Part shown: positions 1 through 6,160 of the stretch, piece by piece | Numbering within the stretch: the first letter of the stretch is position 1 | Layout: each line of letters starts with the position of its first letter | Assembly (NCBI GenBank): GCA_030614245.1 | Contig: JAUWKK010000106.1 | Coordinates: forward strand, 1-8,252 | From: Planctomycetota bacterium | Lineage (GTDB): Bacteria > Planctomycetota > PUPC01 > JABMSA01 > JAUWKK01 | DNA: 8,252 bases | Direction of reading: 5' to 3' | Position numbers and translations under genes: made by a program | Notes under the pieces: model-generated | Databases searched by the model: none | The model's input: only the letters and a program-made list of their open reading frames with translations | What the model was told of the DNA's origin: nothing

Positions 1-139
1 CCCCGCTCGTCTGCTGAAGTACCGTTTCGATGAAGAGCGAATCAGGCAGGTGGCCGCAACGAAGTGGTGGAAGAAGGACATAGACGAGCTGGCGAAGGAC
101 CACCCCGAGCTGTTCCTCGGGCCGCCGGCGGGGCGTTGA
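1..139 (+). CDS. C-terminal end of a CatB/Vat-like hexapeptide O-acetyltransferase (5' truncated by window)
   Basis: The frame starting at base 2 is open from the window edge to the TGA at 137-139, giving 45 residues. They begin PARLLKYRFDEERIRQ and continue with a KWW motif and a charged end. The pattern NPAR-x-(I/L)-(K/R)YRF-(D/E)EE followed about ten residues later by WW is the characteristic tail that follows the left-handed beta-helix in xenobiotic-type (CatB/Vat) acetyltransferases, which use acetyl-CoA to O-acetylate a hydroxyl group. In a polysaccharide cluster the acceptor is probably a sugar or lipid-linked oligosaccharide; this is inference. The catalytic histidine and hexapeptide repeats lie upstream of the window and cannot be checked. 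The next gene starts 37 bp downstream, so co-transcription is likely. Confidence 0.72.
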   Translation, partial: PARLLKYRFDEERIRQVAATKWWKKDIDELAKDHPELFLGPPAGR

Positions 140-176
140 GCCGCAGGCAGAGCAAACGAGAAAGGGCGAAGATGGA

Positions 177-2588
177 ATGATCCGGAGACTCAAGCGGGTA
201 GCGAAGGGATGCATTCGTCTTATTCTCAAGTCGCTTCGTGATTTCGTGTACACACGCATCCTGTCGCCTTCGTTCCGATCAGAAGTGACGTTCTTCGAAA
301 GGTTGCGAAGGGCAGATTACCACGATGCGAAGTTCCTGGAACAGCAGCTCAGAAGCAGGGCCCATCAAATCGACAAGATGTTGACGCTTGACACAATCGG
401 GCGGAGGGAGAAGTCGGCCGCTGGTATTTATGAGATCATCGACAGGCTTGAATCGGGGGGAATAACGGACTCAGCGACGGTTGTCTGGGCAAAAGAGGTG
501 ATGGAATCTTACGAGCGGTTGACCGGATCGATGGAACACGAGTCAGTAAGAAGTAACCAGTTATCAATGAGAAGCGAAGAACACCGGCCACTGAATCCGG
601 ATGCACTTGCAGAGCTGATGAGAACGAGAAGAAGTATCCGATCGTATCACGAGGAAAAGATCTCCTCTGAGTTGATACGCGAGATAATGCGAATGGGCTT
701 GTGGGCGCCAAGCGGGTGCAATCGTCAGAATACGGAGTATCTTGTTCTTGAAGGAGCCGACGACATTCGGTTCTGCCAGCGAATCGCAGGCGAAGGACAC
801 AAGTTCCCAACTGAGGGTTCTTTTGCTCTGGTAGTATTGATGGATTGCAGATCGTATGCACTGCCGTCGCAGCGGCACATGGCCTACCTGGAAGGTGGAG
901 CTGCGATTCAGAATATGCTCCTTTACGCGCATTCGCTGGGAATTGGCTCGATTTGGCTCAACTGGGCGGGGCTTGAAGAGAAGAACAACCCGCTTCGGCG
1001 GCGATATGGCCTACCCGACTGGCTGTTGCCGGTTGGGATGGTTGTTTTTGGCCGTACAAAGCGCAAGCCTTTGCACATCCCGTGGCGGAAGAATTTGAGA
1101 GGCTCAGTTCATTATCCAAAGGCTGACGGTAGGGGCGGTTCGCGAACCGCCCCTACAGGGCTGCGTCAAGGGTCGGATCCACCCGTTGTGTCACCTGTGG
1201 AGACGCCCACGGTATGCATACTGGGGGGGCCTTTCAACGTCCGCAATCTCGGAGTATCCGCCCTGGGTGCTGCGGCTGTCAAGGGGGTCCTCCAGGCATT
1301 TCCCAACGCCCATGTCATCCTCGCGGGCTACGAAGTACTGGACACGATTGACGTCGGCATTGGAGAGCGCAACATTACCGTCGAGTCGATGTGCATTCAC
1401 CTTTCTGACAGGTTGCGCGAGCGTTACGGCACGCGGCACCTCAAGGCGCTGGCCCGGCTCGTGAAGCGGCTTCCCGCCTGGCCGGCACGCTGCCTGTTGC
1501 GAGCCAGCCGCACCCTCGAGCAGTTGATGCGCACCGACTTGGTGCTGGACGTCTCGGGAGGCGATTCGTTCACCGACATCTACGGTGAGAGCGTATTCGA
1601 GGCGCAGATATCTTTCAAGCAGTTCATTGTTGAGATGGGGATCCCGTTGGTGCTGCTCCCGCAGACGTTCGGCCCCTTCAGGCATGACACGTCTGTCAAG
1701 GCAGTGAAGGACGTGATCGACTCCAGCATTCTGGCTGCCACTAGGGATTCATCGGGGATACAGGAACTCAGAGCGCTATTCCCCGGCAGCGTCAAGGACC
1801 ATATTGTGGCGTGCCCCGATATGGGATTCGCGCTCGATCCCGTCCCCGTCGAAGCCGATCGGGAACTTTTCCTCCAACGCCGTTCGCCGCGCGACTCGCT
1901 GATCGGGCTGAACATCAGCGGCATGCTGTATTCGGGCAAGAAGGATTTCGGGCTGAAGGATGACTACAAGCGGCTGACCTTCGCCATCGCCGAGTGGGCG
2001 CTCTCGATGCCGGAGGCGCGCCTGCTGCTCGTTCCGCACGTCATCGCAAGCGAGGCGCCGGGCGATGATCCATCCACCCCGCTCCCGGAGTGGGAAACGT
2101 CCGACACTACCGCCTGCTTACTGGCAGCTTCTGAACTTGAACGTGGGGCAGGCTTTCAGCCTGCCAATCCAATCAATCAGCAGCCTGGAAAGGCTGCTCC
2201 ACACAGAGATCGCGTGGCCTGCATCGGGTGGCCCTACAGTGCGGCCGAGACGAAGTATCTGATCGGACGCTGCGACTTCTTCATCGGGGCCAGGATGCAC
2301 TCGTGCATCGGGGCCGTCTCTCAATCGGTGCCCACGGTCACACTTGCATACAGCAAGAAGGCCGAAGGGGTGATGTCTCACCTCGGAGTGCCGGGCCTGG
2401 TGGCCGATCTGAGAGACTACACCATCGACGGATGCATCGACCACATCAAGGCAATGTACGAGCGGCGCGATGAAGTGCGCGAAGAGCTCGCCCTGAGGAT
2501 GCCGGAAGTTCTCGACCGCATCGAGAAGTTCTTCACGCGCGACCTGCGCGAAGCGTTCCTGAATAATGTGGGACAGGCCATGCCATAG
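177..2588 (+). CDS. Nitroreductase-family flavoprotein fused to polysaccharide pyruvyl transferase
   Basis: This is an 803-residue two-domain protein. Residues 1-120 are a basic, helical lead-in with an HQIDKML stretch, resembling the HRLEKGL region in front of nitroreductase domains from surface-polysaccharide loci. Residues 143-300 are a nitroreductase fold: RRSIRSY (151-157) and APSGCNRQ (177-184) for FMN binding, GAAIQNMLLYAHSLGIGS (241-258), and a closing GMVVFGRTKRKP. Residues 345-790 are a polysaccharide pyruvyl transferase, which adds a pyruvate ketal from phosphoenolpyruvate to a sugar: it opens ILGGPFNVRNLGVSALG, has DVSGGDSF (458-465) and LLPQTFGPF (493-501), and ends with GWPYSAAETKYLIGRCDFF and GARMHSCIGAVSQ (705-717). 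Start ATG 177 follows AAAGGG at 162-167; ATG 172 hits a stop after two codons. Three repeat elements sit in frame at residues about 122-139, 318-327 and 656-676. The first half is visibly less GC-rich than the second. The flavoprotein substrate is unknown. The two halves are usually expected as separate proteins, so the pyruvyl transferase may also start internally at GTG 1188 or 1197. Confidence 0.85.
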   Translation: MIRRLKRVAKGCIRLILKSLRDFVYTRILSPSFRSEVTFFERLRRADYHDAKFLEQQLRSRAHQIDKMLTLDTIGRREKSAAGIYEIIDRLESGGITDSATVVWAKEVMESYERLTGSMEHESVRSNQLSMRSEEHRPLNPDALAELMRTRRSIRSYHEEKISSELIREIMRMGLWAPSGCNRQNTEYLVLEGADDIRFCQRIAGEGHKFPTEGSFALVVLMDCRSYALPSQRHMAYLEGGAAIQNMLLYAHSLGIGSIWLNWAGLEEKNNPLRRRYGLPDWLLPVGMVVFGRTKRKPLHIPWRKNLRGSVHYPKADGRGGSRTAPTGLRQGSDPPVVSPVETPTVCILGGPFNVRNLGVSALGAAAVKGVLQAFPNAHVILAGYEVLDTIDVGIGERNITVESMCIHLSDRLRERYGTRHLKALARLVKRLPAWPARCLLRASRTLEQLMRTDLVLDVSGGDSFTDIYGESVFEAQISFKQFIVEMGIPLVLLPQTFGPFRHDTSVKAVKDVIDSSILAATRDSSGIQELRALFPGSVKDHIVACPDMGFALDPVPVEADRELFLQRRSPRDSLIGLNISGMLYSGKKDFGLKDDYKRLTFAIAEWALSMPEARLLLVPHVIASEAPGDDPSTPLPEWETSDTTACLLAASELERGAGFQPANPINQQPGKAAPHRDRVACIGWPYSAAETKYLIGRCDFFIGARMHSCIGAVSQSVPTVTLAYSKKAEGVMSHLGVPGLVADLRDYTIDGCIDHIKAMYERRDEVREELALRMPEVLDRIEKFFTRDLREAFLNNVGQAMP
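542..593. repeat. Degenerate copy of the AACCAGTTATCA-type dispersed repeat, inside the nitroreductase part
   Basis: Bases 553-566 (GTAACCAGTTATCA) are the exact reverse complement of 2651-2664 in the intergenic repeat. The preceding GTCAGTAAG (542-550) matches the reverse complement of 2632-2640 at 8 of 9 bases. GGCCACTG (586-593) matches the reverse complement of 2621-2628 in collinear order, with a spacing of 19 versus 22 bases. The copy is translated as VRSNQLSMRS, falling between the helical lead-in and the nitroreductase core. I infer an old, decaying, inverted copy of the same element. Confidence 0.6.
1129..1156. repeat. 28-bp perfect palindrome at the nitroreductase/pyruvyl transferase junction
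   Basis: The left arm GTAGGGGCGGTTCG (1129-1142) and the right arm CGAACCGCCCCTAC (1143-1156) are exact reverse complements with no spacer. The element is read through in frame as residues 318-327 (GRGGSRTAPT). It lies in a low-complexity linker (about 310-344) between the two enzyme domains. Palindromes built on TAGGGGCGG and CCGCCCCTA are, to my recollection, recurrent intergenic repeats in several environmental bacterial lineages; I could not check copy number. It is not a normal intrinsic terminator, since it has no loop or T-tract. Confidence 0.88.
2143..2202. repeat. GGCAGGCT hairpin element (about 60 bp) inside the pyruvyl transferase domain
   Basis: GGCAGGCT (2147-2154) and AGCCTGCC (2158-2165) form an 8-bp perfect stem around a 3-base loop. 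The whole element is also an imperfect larger inverted repeat: GTGGGGCAGGCTTTC at 2143-2157 mirrors GGAAAGGCTGCTCCAC at 2187-2202 with a few mismatches. It is translated in frame as residues 656-676 (starting RGAGFQPAN, ending GKAAPH). That stretch interrupts the spacer just before the conserved GWPYSAAETK block. A related interrupted copy lies at 2568-2679. Confidence 0.8.
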
Positions 2589-2679
2589 GCAGGCTGGAGA
2601 AGTATCCAGTAAACAGTGGCCAGTGGCCTATCTTACTGATTACTGGTTACTGATAACTGGTTACTAAGGCTGCTCCACA
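2568..2679. repeat. Second GGCAGGCT-type element split by an inserted repeat (composite)
   Basis: The outer parts resemble the element at 2143-2202. GTGGGACAGGC at 2568-2578 matches GTGGGGCAGGC with one change, CAGGCTGGA at 2590-2598 matches CAGCCTGGA at 2181-2189 with one change, and AAGGCTGCTCCACA at 2666-2679 is identical to 2190-2203. In the intact copy CAGCCTGGA runs directly into AAGGCTGCTCCACA; here 67 bases (2599-2665) separate them. The left portion overlaps the last codons and stop of the upstream gene (VGQAMP). The rest of the 105-bp gap is short: the sequence after 2680 contains only AGGGG (2679-2683) as a possible weak ribosome binding site for the gene at 2694. Confidence 0.62.
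2599..2665. repeat. Inserted repeat with 14-bp and 7-bp tandem units
   Basis: TTACTGATTACTGG (2633-2646) is followed directly by TTACTGATAACTGG (2647-2660), one mismatch, then the start of a third unit TTACT (2661-2665). Upstream, AGTGGCC is present twice in tandem (2615-2621 and 2622-2628). The same family occurs inverted and degenerate at 542-593. No open reading frame of note is present. I infer a mobile or expanding non-coding repeat, since it sits cleanly between the two halves of another element. Confidence 0.75.
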
Positions 2680-2693
2680 GGGGTCATAAACCC

Positions 2694-4136
2694 ATGAATG
2701 TTACAGTGCCGATAGCGCTTTTCGGCTGGATCCCGGTCGTTGTGGGCCTCTTCACCGTCCTGCCGCCGCGGCGCGCCGTTGTGACGGCATTCGTTGGCGC
2801 GTGGCTGTTCCTGCCGATGGCCGGCTACGGCATTGAAGGCTTCCCCGATTATACGAAGGTCTCGGCAACGTGTGTCGGCGTGCTGCTGGCAGTGATGATC
2901 TTCGATTCCGATCGGCTGCTGTCGTTCCGACCAAGCCTGGTCGACATTCCGATGATCATCTGGTGTCTGTGTCCGATAGCGTCGTCGATCAGCAACGATC
3001 TGGGTGCGTATGACGGGCTGTCCGCTGCCTTGTTTCACGTCATAGTCTGGGGGATACCTTACGTCATCGGCCGTGTTTACTTCTGGAACCGGGCTGGAAT
3101 ACGTGAACTGGCGATGGGGATATTCATCGGGGGGCTGATCTACATCCCGCTATGCATATATGAACTCCGCATGAGTCCCCAGCTTCACAGAATGGTCTAC
3201 GGCTTCCATCAGCATAGCTTCCGGCAGCACATGCGCTACGGTGGCTACAGGCCGATGGTTTTCATGCAGCACGGGCTGATGGTCGGCTTGTGGATGGCCA
3301 ATGCGGCGCTAATCGGAATGTGGCTTTGGCTGACGGGCGCCGTCAAGCGATTATGGGGCATCCCCATTGGGTGGCTCGTGGCCGCGCTGCTGGTCGTTAC
3401 GATTCTGTGCAAGTCAATCGGTGCAATCGTGCTGCTTGCTCTCGGCGCCGGTGCCATGCTCCTGACGAGATGGTGGCGATCACTCATTCCGGTCTTGCTG
3501 CTTGTTGCGATCTCTCCGGCGTACATTGTCCTTCGACAGACACAGGTGCTGGATCGAGAAGAGCTTGTGTCGCTTGCCCGGATGGTGGTGGATCGAGATC
3601 GGGCGCGGTCTCTCGGTGGCAGGCTGACCCAAGAGGACCTTTTCTCTGAGAAGGCAATGGAACGTCCGATCTTCGGCTGGGGCGGGTGGCACCGCTCGTT
3701 CCCCACCGACGAGCACGGCCGCGACATGACGAGAGGATGGGACAGCCTCTGGGTCCAGGCGCTCGGCCGCAGTGGTTTCGTCGGTCTCGTGTCACTCACG
3801 CTGGCAATACTCCTGCCGGCGGCGCTCTTCCTGCGGAGATTCTCCGCGCGGCTCTGGACCCGAGCAGCTTTTGCGCCCGCGGCCGCGCTCTGCATGATTG
3901 TCGTCCTGTACATGATGGACAATCTGATGAACTCGATGGAGAACCCCATCTTCATACTGGCCGTGGGCGGGATATCCGGATGTGTGGCCGCCCGGGCCGG
4001 ACGAAAGGTCCGGGCACGAGCTCCCACCCGAACCCCGCCGCCCGAGCGCGAACAGGCGAAACATCTCACCTTGCAGGATATCCTGCCTCGCCAATCGCAC
4101 CGGATAGACCCAAGCGCAGGGGACATACAGACGTGA
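2694..4136 (+). CDS. O-antigen polymerase/ligase-like (Wzy/WaaL superfamily) integral membrane protein
   Basis: This 480-residue, strongly hydrophobic protein has roughly eleven to twelve candidate membrane segments. They include residues about 5-22, 57-71, 85-100, 110-127, 139-158, 193-215, 222-280 (three closely spaced segments), 353-375, 388-405 and 413-432. A long polar region at about 282-350 contains SLGGRLTQEDLFSEKAM and RPIFGWGGW (324-332). This matches the large periplasmic loop with an FGWG-type motif seen in O-antigen ligase/polymerase proteins. A second conserved-looking patch is YGGYRPMVFMQHG (182-194). The C-terminal 45 residues are charged and proline-rich, probably cytoplasmic. 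The expected role is joining lipid-linked repeat units, or ligating the chain to an acceptor, on the outer face of the inner membrane; polymerase versus ligase cannot be decided from sequence. ATG 2694 is the first in-frame start after the repeat gap. The stop overlaps the next gene's GTG. Confidence 0.82.
   Translation: MNVTVPIALFGWIPVVVGLFTVLPPRRAVVTAFVGAWLFLPMAGYGIEGFPDYTKVSATCVGVLLAVMIFDSDRLLSFRPSLVDIPMIIWCLCPIASSISNDLGAYDGLSAALFHVIVWGIPYVIGRVYFWNRAGIRELAMGIFIGGLIYIPLCIYELRMSPQLHRMVYGFHQHSFRQHMRYGGYRPMVFMQHGLMVGLWMANAALIGMWLWLTGAVKRLWGIPIGWLVAALLVVTILCKSIGAIVLLALGAGAMLLTRWWRSLIPVLLLVAISPAYIVLRQTQVLDREELVSLARMVVDRDRARSLGGRLTQEDLFSEKAMERPIFGWGGWHRSFPTDEHGRDMTRGWDSLWVQALGRSGFVGLVSLTLAILLPAALFLRRFSARLWTRAAFAPAAALCMIVVLYMMDNLMNSMENPIFILAVGGISGCVAARAGRKVRARAPTRTPPPEREQAKHLTLQDILPRQSHRIDPSAGDIQT
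4118..4123 (+). promoter_or_regulatory. Ribosome binding site AGGGGA deciding a GTG start at 4133
   Basis: AGGGGA lies 9 bases before GTG 4133, which overlaps the TGA stop (4134-4136) of the preceding gene as GTGA. The downstream frame is open far upstream (to 3686), but that part is the shadow of the membrane protein gene. The Shine-Dalgarno match and 4-bp overlap identify GTG 4133 as the likely start and suggest translational coupling. Confidence 0.7.
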
Positions 4137-5212
4137 CGGGACAGTGCCCCAATCCGGCCACACTGCCCGCCGGAAGTTCACCGACGGGCGAGAGCACGAC
4201 GTTGCGCCTGCTGGCCGTCGCGATCAACTATCGCACTCCCGAACTGGTGCTGAATTGCGTGGAGTCGCTCGAGGGTGAGCTCGATCCCGGCCAAGACCGG
4301 GTCGTCGTTGTCGACAATGCTTCCGGGGACGGCTCGGCAGATAAGATTGAAGCCGCGATTTCGGCAAGGGGATGGGACCGATGGGTGCGGCTGATCCGCT
4401 CGCAGGTCAACGGGGGCTTTTCCGCAGGCAATAACCTCGGGATGCAATCGGCCGACGCAGAATTCTACCTGCTGATCAACAGCGACGCGATAGTGCGGCG
4501 CGGAGCGATAGCTTCGCTGCTGCACGCGATGCACCACCGGACTGATGCCGGGATCATCAGCCCCAGGCTCGAATGGCCTGATGGAACGCCTCAGATGAGC
4601 TGCTTCCGAAACCGCACGCCCGGCAGCGAGATGCTTGCCGCTGCAAGCACCGGGCCGCTGACGAAGCTGATGCGGGCGTTCAACGTCCGAGAAGTGGCCA
4701 TGCCCATCCCTGACGGCCCCATTGAACCGGCATGGACGAGTTTCGCCTGCGTCCTGATTCGCCGCACGATGCTCGAACAGATCGGCCCGATGGACGAACG
4801 CTACTTCATGTATCTCGAAGACAACGACTACTGCCGCCGGGCCAGGCGGGCGGGTTGGACTATCCTGCATTGGCCCGCAGCACGGGTCGTCCACCTGCGG
4901 CACGGGCTGACGGACTCCGCGCGCGAGCGGCGGCCGAACTTCTATTACTCCTCGCGGGCACGATACTTCGCCAGGCACTACGGCATCGCCGGATTGTGGC
5001 TGGCCAACCTGCTCTGGATGGCCGGCAGGGCCGTCTCGCTTCTGCGCGAAGCGGTCGGCAACAAGAATCCACACACCTGCAAGGCGGAGTGGCGAGACAT
5101 CTGGACGAACTGGCCCAGGCCGATGAAGAATCCGGCAGGCCGGGGCGTTCTCGTGGACAGGCCCGATGAGACAGTCCAAACGCCTGCTATTACGGGGGGA
5201 ACGAAACTATGA
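4133..5212 (+). CDS. Family 2 glycosyltransferase, WbbL (rhamnosyltransferase)-like
   Basis: This is a 359-residue GT-A fold glycosyltransferase. It has the standard landmarks in order: LLAVAINYRTPELVLNCVESL (about 25-45), VVVVDNASGDGS (57-68) for nucleotide binding, NGGFSAGNN, and LLINSDA with D118 as the metal-coordinating position. The C-terminal acceptor and catalytic region begins FACVLIRR (204-211) and continues with IGPMDERYFMYLEDNDYCRRA (227-232 is YLEDND), then the VVHLRHG tail motif. These features are typical of the WbbL/RfbF-type inverting transferases that use dTDP-rhamnose or related donors. The donor here is not certain. It acts at the cytoplasmic face on a lipid-linked acceptor. 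The first ~22 residues are proline- and serine-rich and of no recognised function. The stop overlaps the next gene as ATGA. Confidence 0.88.
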   Translation: MTGQCPNPATLPAGSSPTGESTTLRLLAVAINYRTPELVLNCVESLEGELDPGQDRVVVVDNASGDGSADKIEAAISARGWDRWVRLIRSQVNGGFSAGNNLGMQSADAEFYLLINSDAIVRRGAIASLLHAMHHRTDAGIISPRLEWPDGTPQMSCFRNRTPGSEMLAAASTGPLTKLMRAFNVREVAMPIPDGPIEPAWTSFACVLIRRTMLEQIGPMDERYFMYLEDNDYCRRARRAGWTILHWPAARVVHLRHGLTDSARERRPNFYYSSRARYFARHYGIAGLWLANLLWMAGRAVSLLREAVGNKNPHTCKAEWRDIWTNWPRPMKNPAGRGVLVDRPDETVQTPAITGGTKL

Positions 5213-6132
5213 ATCCGAGATTCTTCCTAAGCTCTATCATGAGGCCGATCATCTGCAGGATGCCTCGGGGGCGCAGCTTTCTGACCACGTGCTTCGGGTA
5301 TAACTGGAAGTACGACAAGATATGGGCAGATGCTCCCCGACGCAACCGTGTTTTCTTCGACAAGACCGTGGGGGCCAACATCTACGCAGACTTGGGGGCC
5401 TGGGCTGAACGGCTGCACTATTTCTGTGGGGAACATTACGACGCGGAGAACCGGTTGCTGATCGAGAAGGCGCTCGGTGAGGCCGATACATACATCGACA
5501 TCGGCGCCAACCGTGGAATTCATACCCTCCAAGCCAGCCGAATCGTCGGCCCCCGTGGGAGAGTGATAGCTTTCGAGCCGAACCCGAGAGCGTTCGACGT
5601 GCTGAAAGCCCACCTGGTTATCAACCGCATCGCCAATTGCACAGCGTACAATATGGGATTGTCAGATGCCCCCGGCAAGTTGACCCTGCACGGGCCTGAT
5701 GGCCGACTCACTGCCAGTACCGGCGCCTTCTCGTTCAGGGAGATACCCTCTGCGGGGGCCCACATAAAGGACGTGCCCGTATCGACCGGAGATGAGATAC
5801 TGAAAGACACGGAACTGACTGGCAGGGTGCTGGTGAAAATCGATACCGAAGGTTTCGAATACCACGTGATAGGTGGTCTGCGCCGACTTCTCCAATACGA
5901 TGACCTGGGGCTCTCTGTTGAGATCACAGACGAATGGCTCAGGGGGCTGGGTGCCTCGGCGGGCGAGGTTTTCGATCATTTGATGTCGCGGGGATTCAAA
6001 GCCTTTCAGTTGACTGCCAGTTGGCGCCACCTTCTCACACGTGTGCTGAATCTCGTGCCCCTGGATCGCCCGCTCGACATTCACCAATATGACGTGCTCT
6101 TTGCGAAAGACAGATTCCTGTCTGACCGATGA
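5209..6132 (+). CDS. FkbM-family SAM-dependent methyltransferase
   Basis: This 307-residue protein carries the FkbM methyltransferase pattern. YIDIGANRGIHT (95-106) is the glycine-rich SAM-binding loop, AFEPNPRAF (121-129) carries the acidic residue for the SAM ribose, and VKIDTEGFE (209-217) is the family signature (D212, E214). About 80 residues precede the methyltransferase core, including an aromatic stretch around FGYNWKYDKIW. In polysaccharide loci such enzymes typically O-methylate a sugar hydroxyl, often capping or decorating the chain; the position modified cannot be predicted. The start ATG 5209 overlaps the previous stop (ATGA) and is preceded by GGGGGA at 5195-5200 with 8-base spacing, so translation is probably coupled. 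The gene ends 21 bp before the next start. Confidence 0.88.
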   Translation: MNPRFFLSSIMRPIICRMPRGRSFLTTCFGYNWKYDKIWADAPRRNRVFFDKTVGANIYADLGAWAERLHYFCGEHYDAENRLLIEKALGEADTYIDIGANRGIHTLQASRIVGPRGRVIAFEPNPRAFDVLKAHLVINRIANCTAYNMGLSDAPGKLTLHGPDGRLTASTGAFSFREIPSAGAHIKDVPVSTGDEILKDTELTGRVLVKIDTEGFEYHVIGGLRRLLQYDDLGLSVEITDEWLRGLGASAGEVFDHLMSRGFKAFQLTASWRHLLTRVLNLVPLDRPLDIHQYDVLFAKDRFLSDR

Positions 6133-6141
6133 ACACCATCT

Positions 6142-6160
6142 GTAGGGGCATCAATGCCGC
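6142..6160 (+). promoter_or_regulatory. Ribosome binding site/start region of the 6154 gene, with partial palindrome-like sequence
   Basis: AGGGG at 6144-6148 stands 5 bases before ATG 6154 and is the only plausible ribosome binding site here. GTAGGGGC (6142-6149) is identical to the first eight bases of the 28-bp palindrome at 1129. GGCA (6147-6150) and TGCC (6155-6158) flank a 4-base loop that includes the first base of the start codon. The repeat relationship is weak because only eight bases match. Confidence 0.4.

Noticed and set aside
1129..1156. The palindrome as an intrinsic transcription terminator
   Set aside because: It has no loop or following T-run and lies within an uninterrupted reading frame between two conserved domains.
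2633..2665. The 14-bp tandem units as a CRISPR array
   Set aside because: The units are directly adjacent with no spacers and fewer than three copies; no cas gene is present.
3245..4126. Minus-strand open frame of 293 codons opposite the membrane protein gene
   Set aside because: The translation is Ser/Arg-rich with no domain pattern, while the + strand has clear membrane segments and a polymerase/ligase-like loop.
3686..4132. N-terminal extension of the WbbL-like glycosyltransferase upstream to 3686
   Set aside because: The extension lies wholly inside the membrane protein gene in another frame and has no domain; GTG 4133 has a good ribosome binding site and the 4-bp overlap typical of this cluster.
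4178..5179. Long open frame on the minus strand (333 codons) opposite the WbbL-like glycosyltransferase
   Set aside because: Its translation has no recognisable motif and it mirrors a clearly conserved + strand gene; GC-rich DNA readily gives such antisense shadows.
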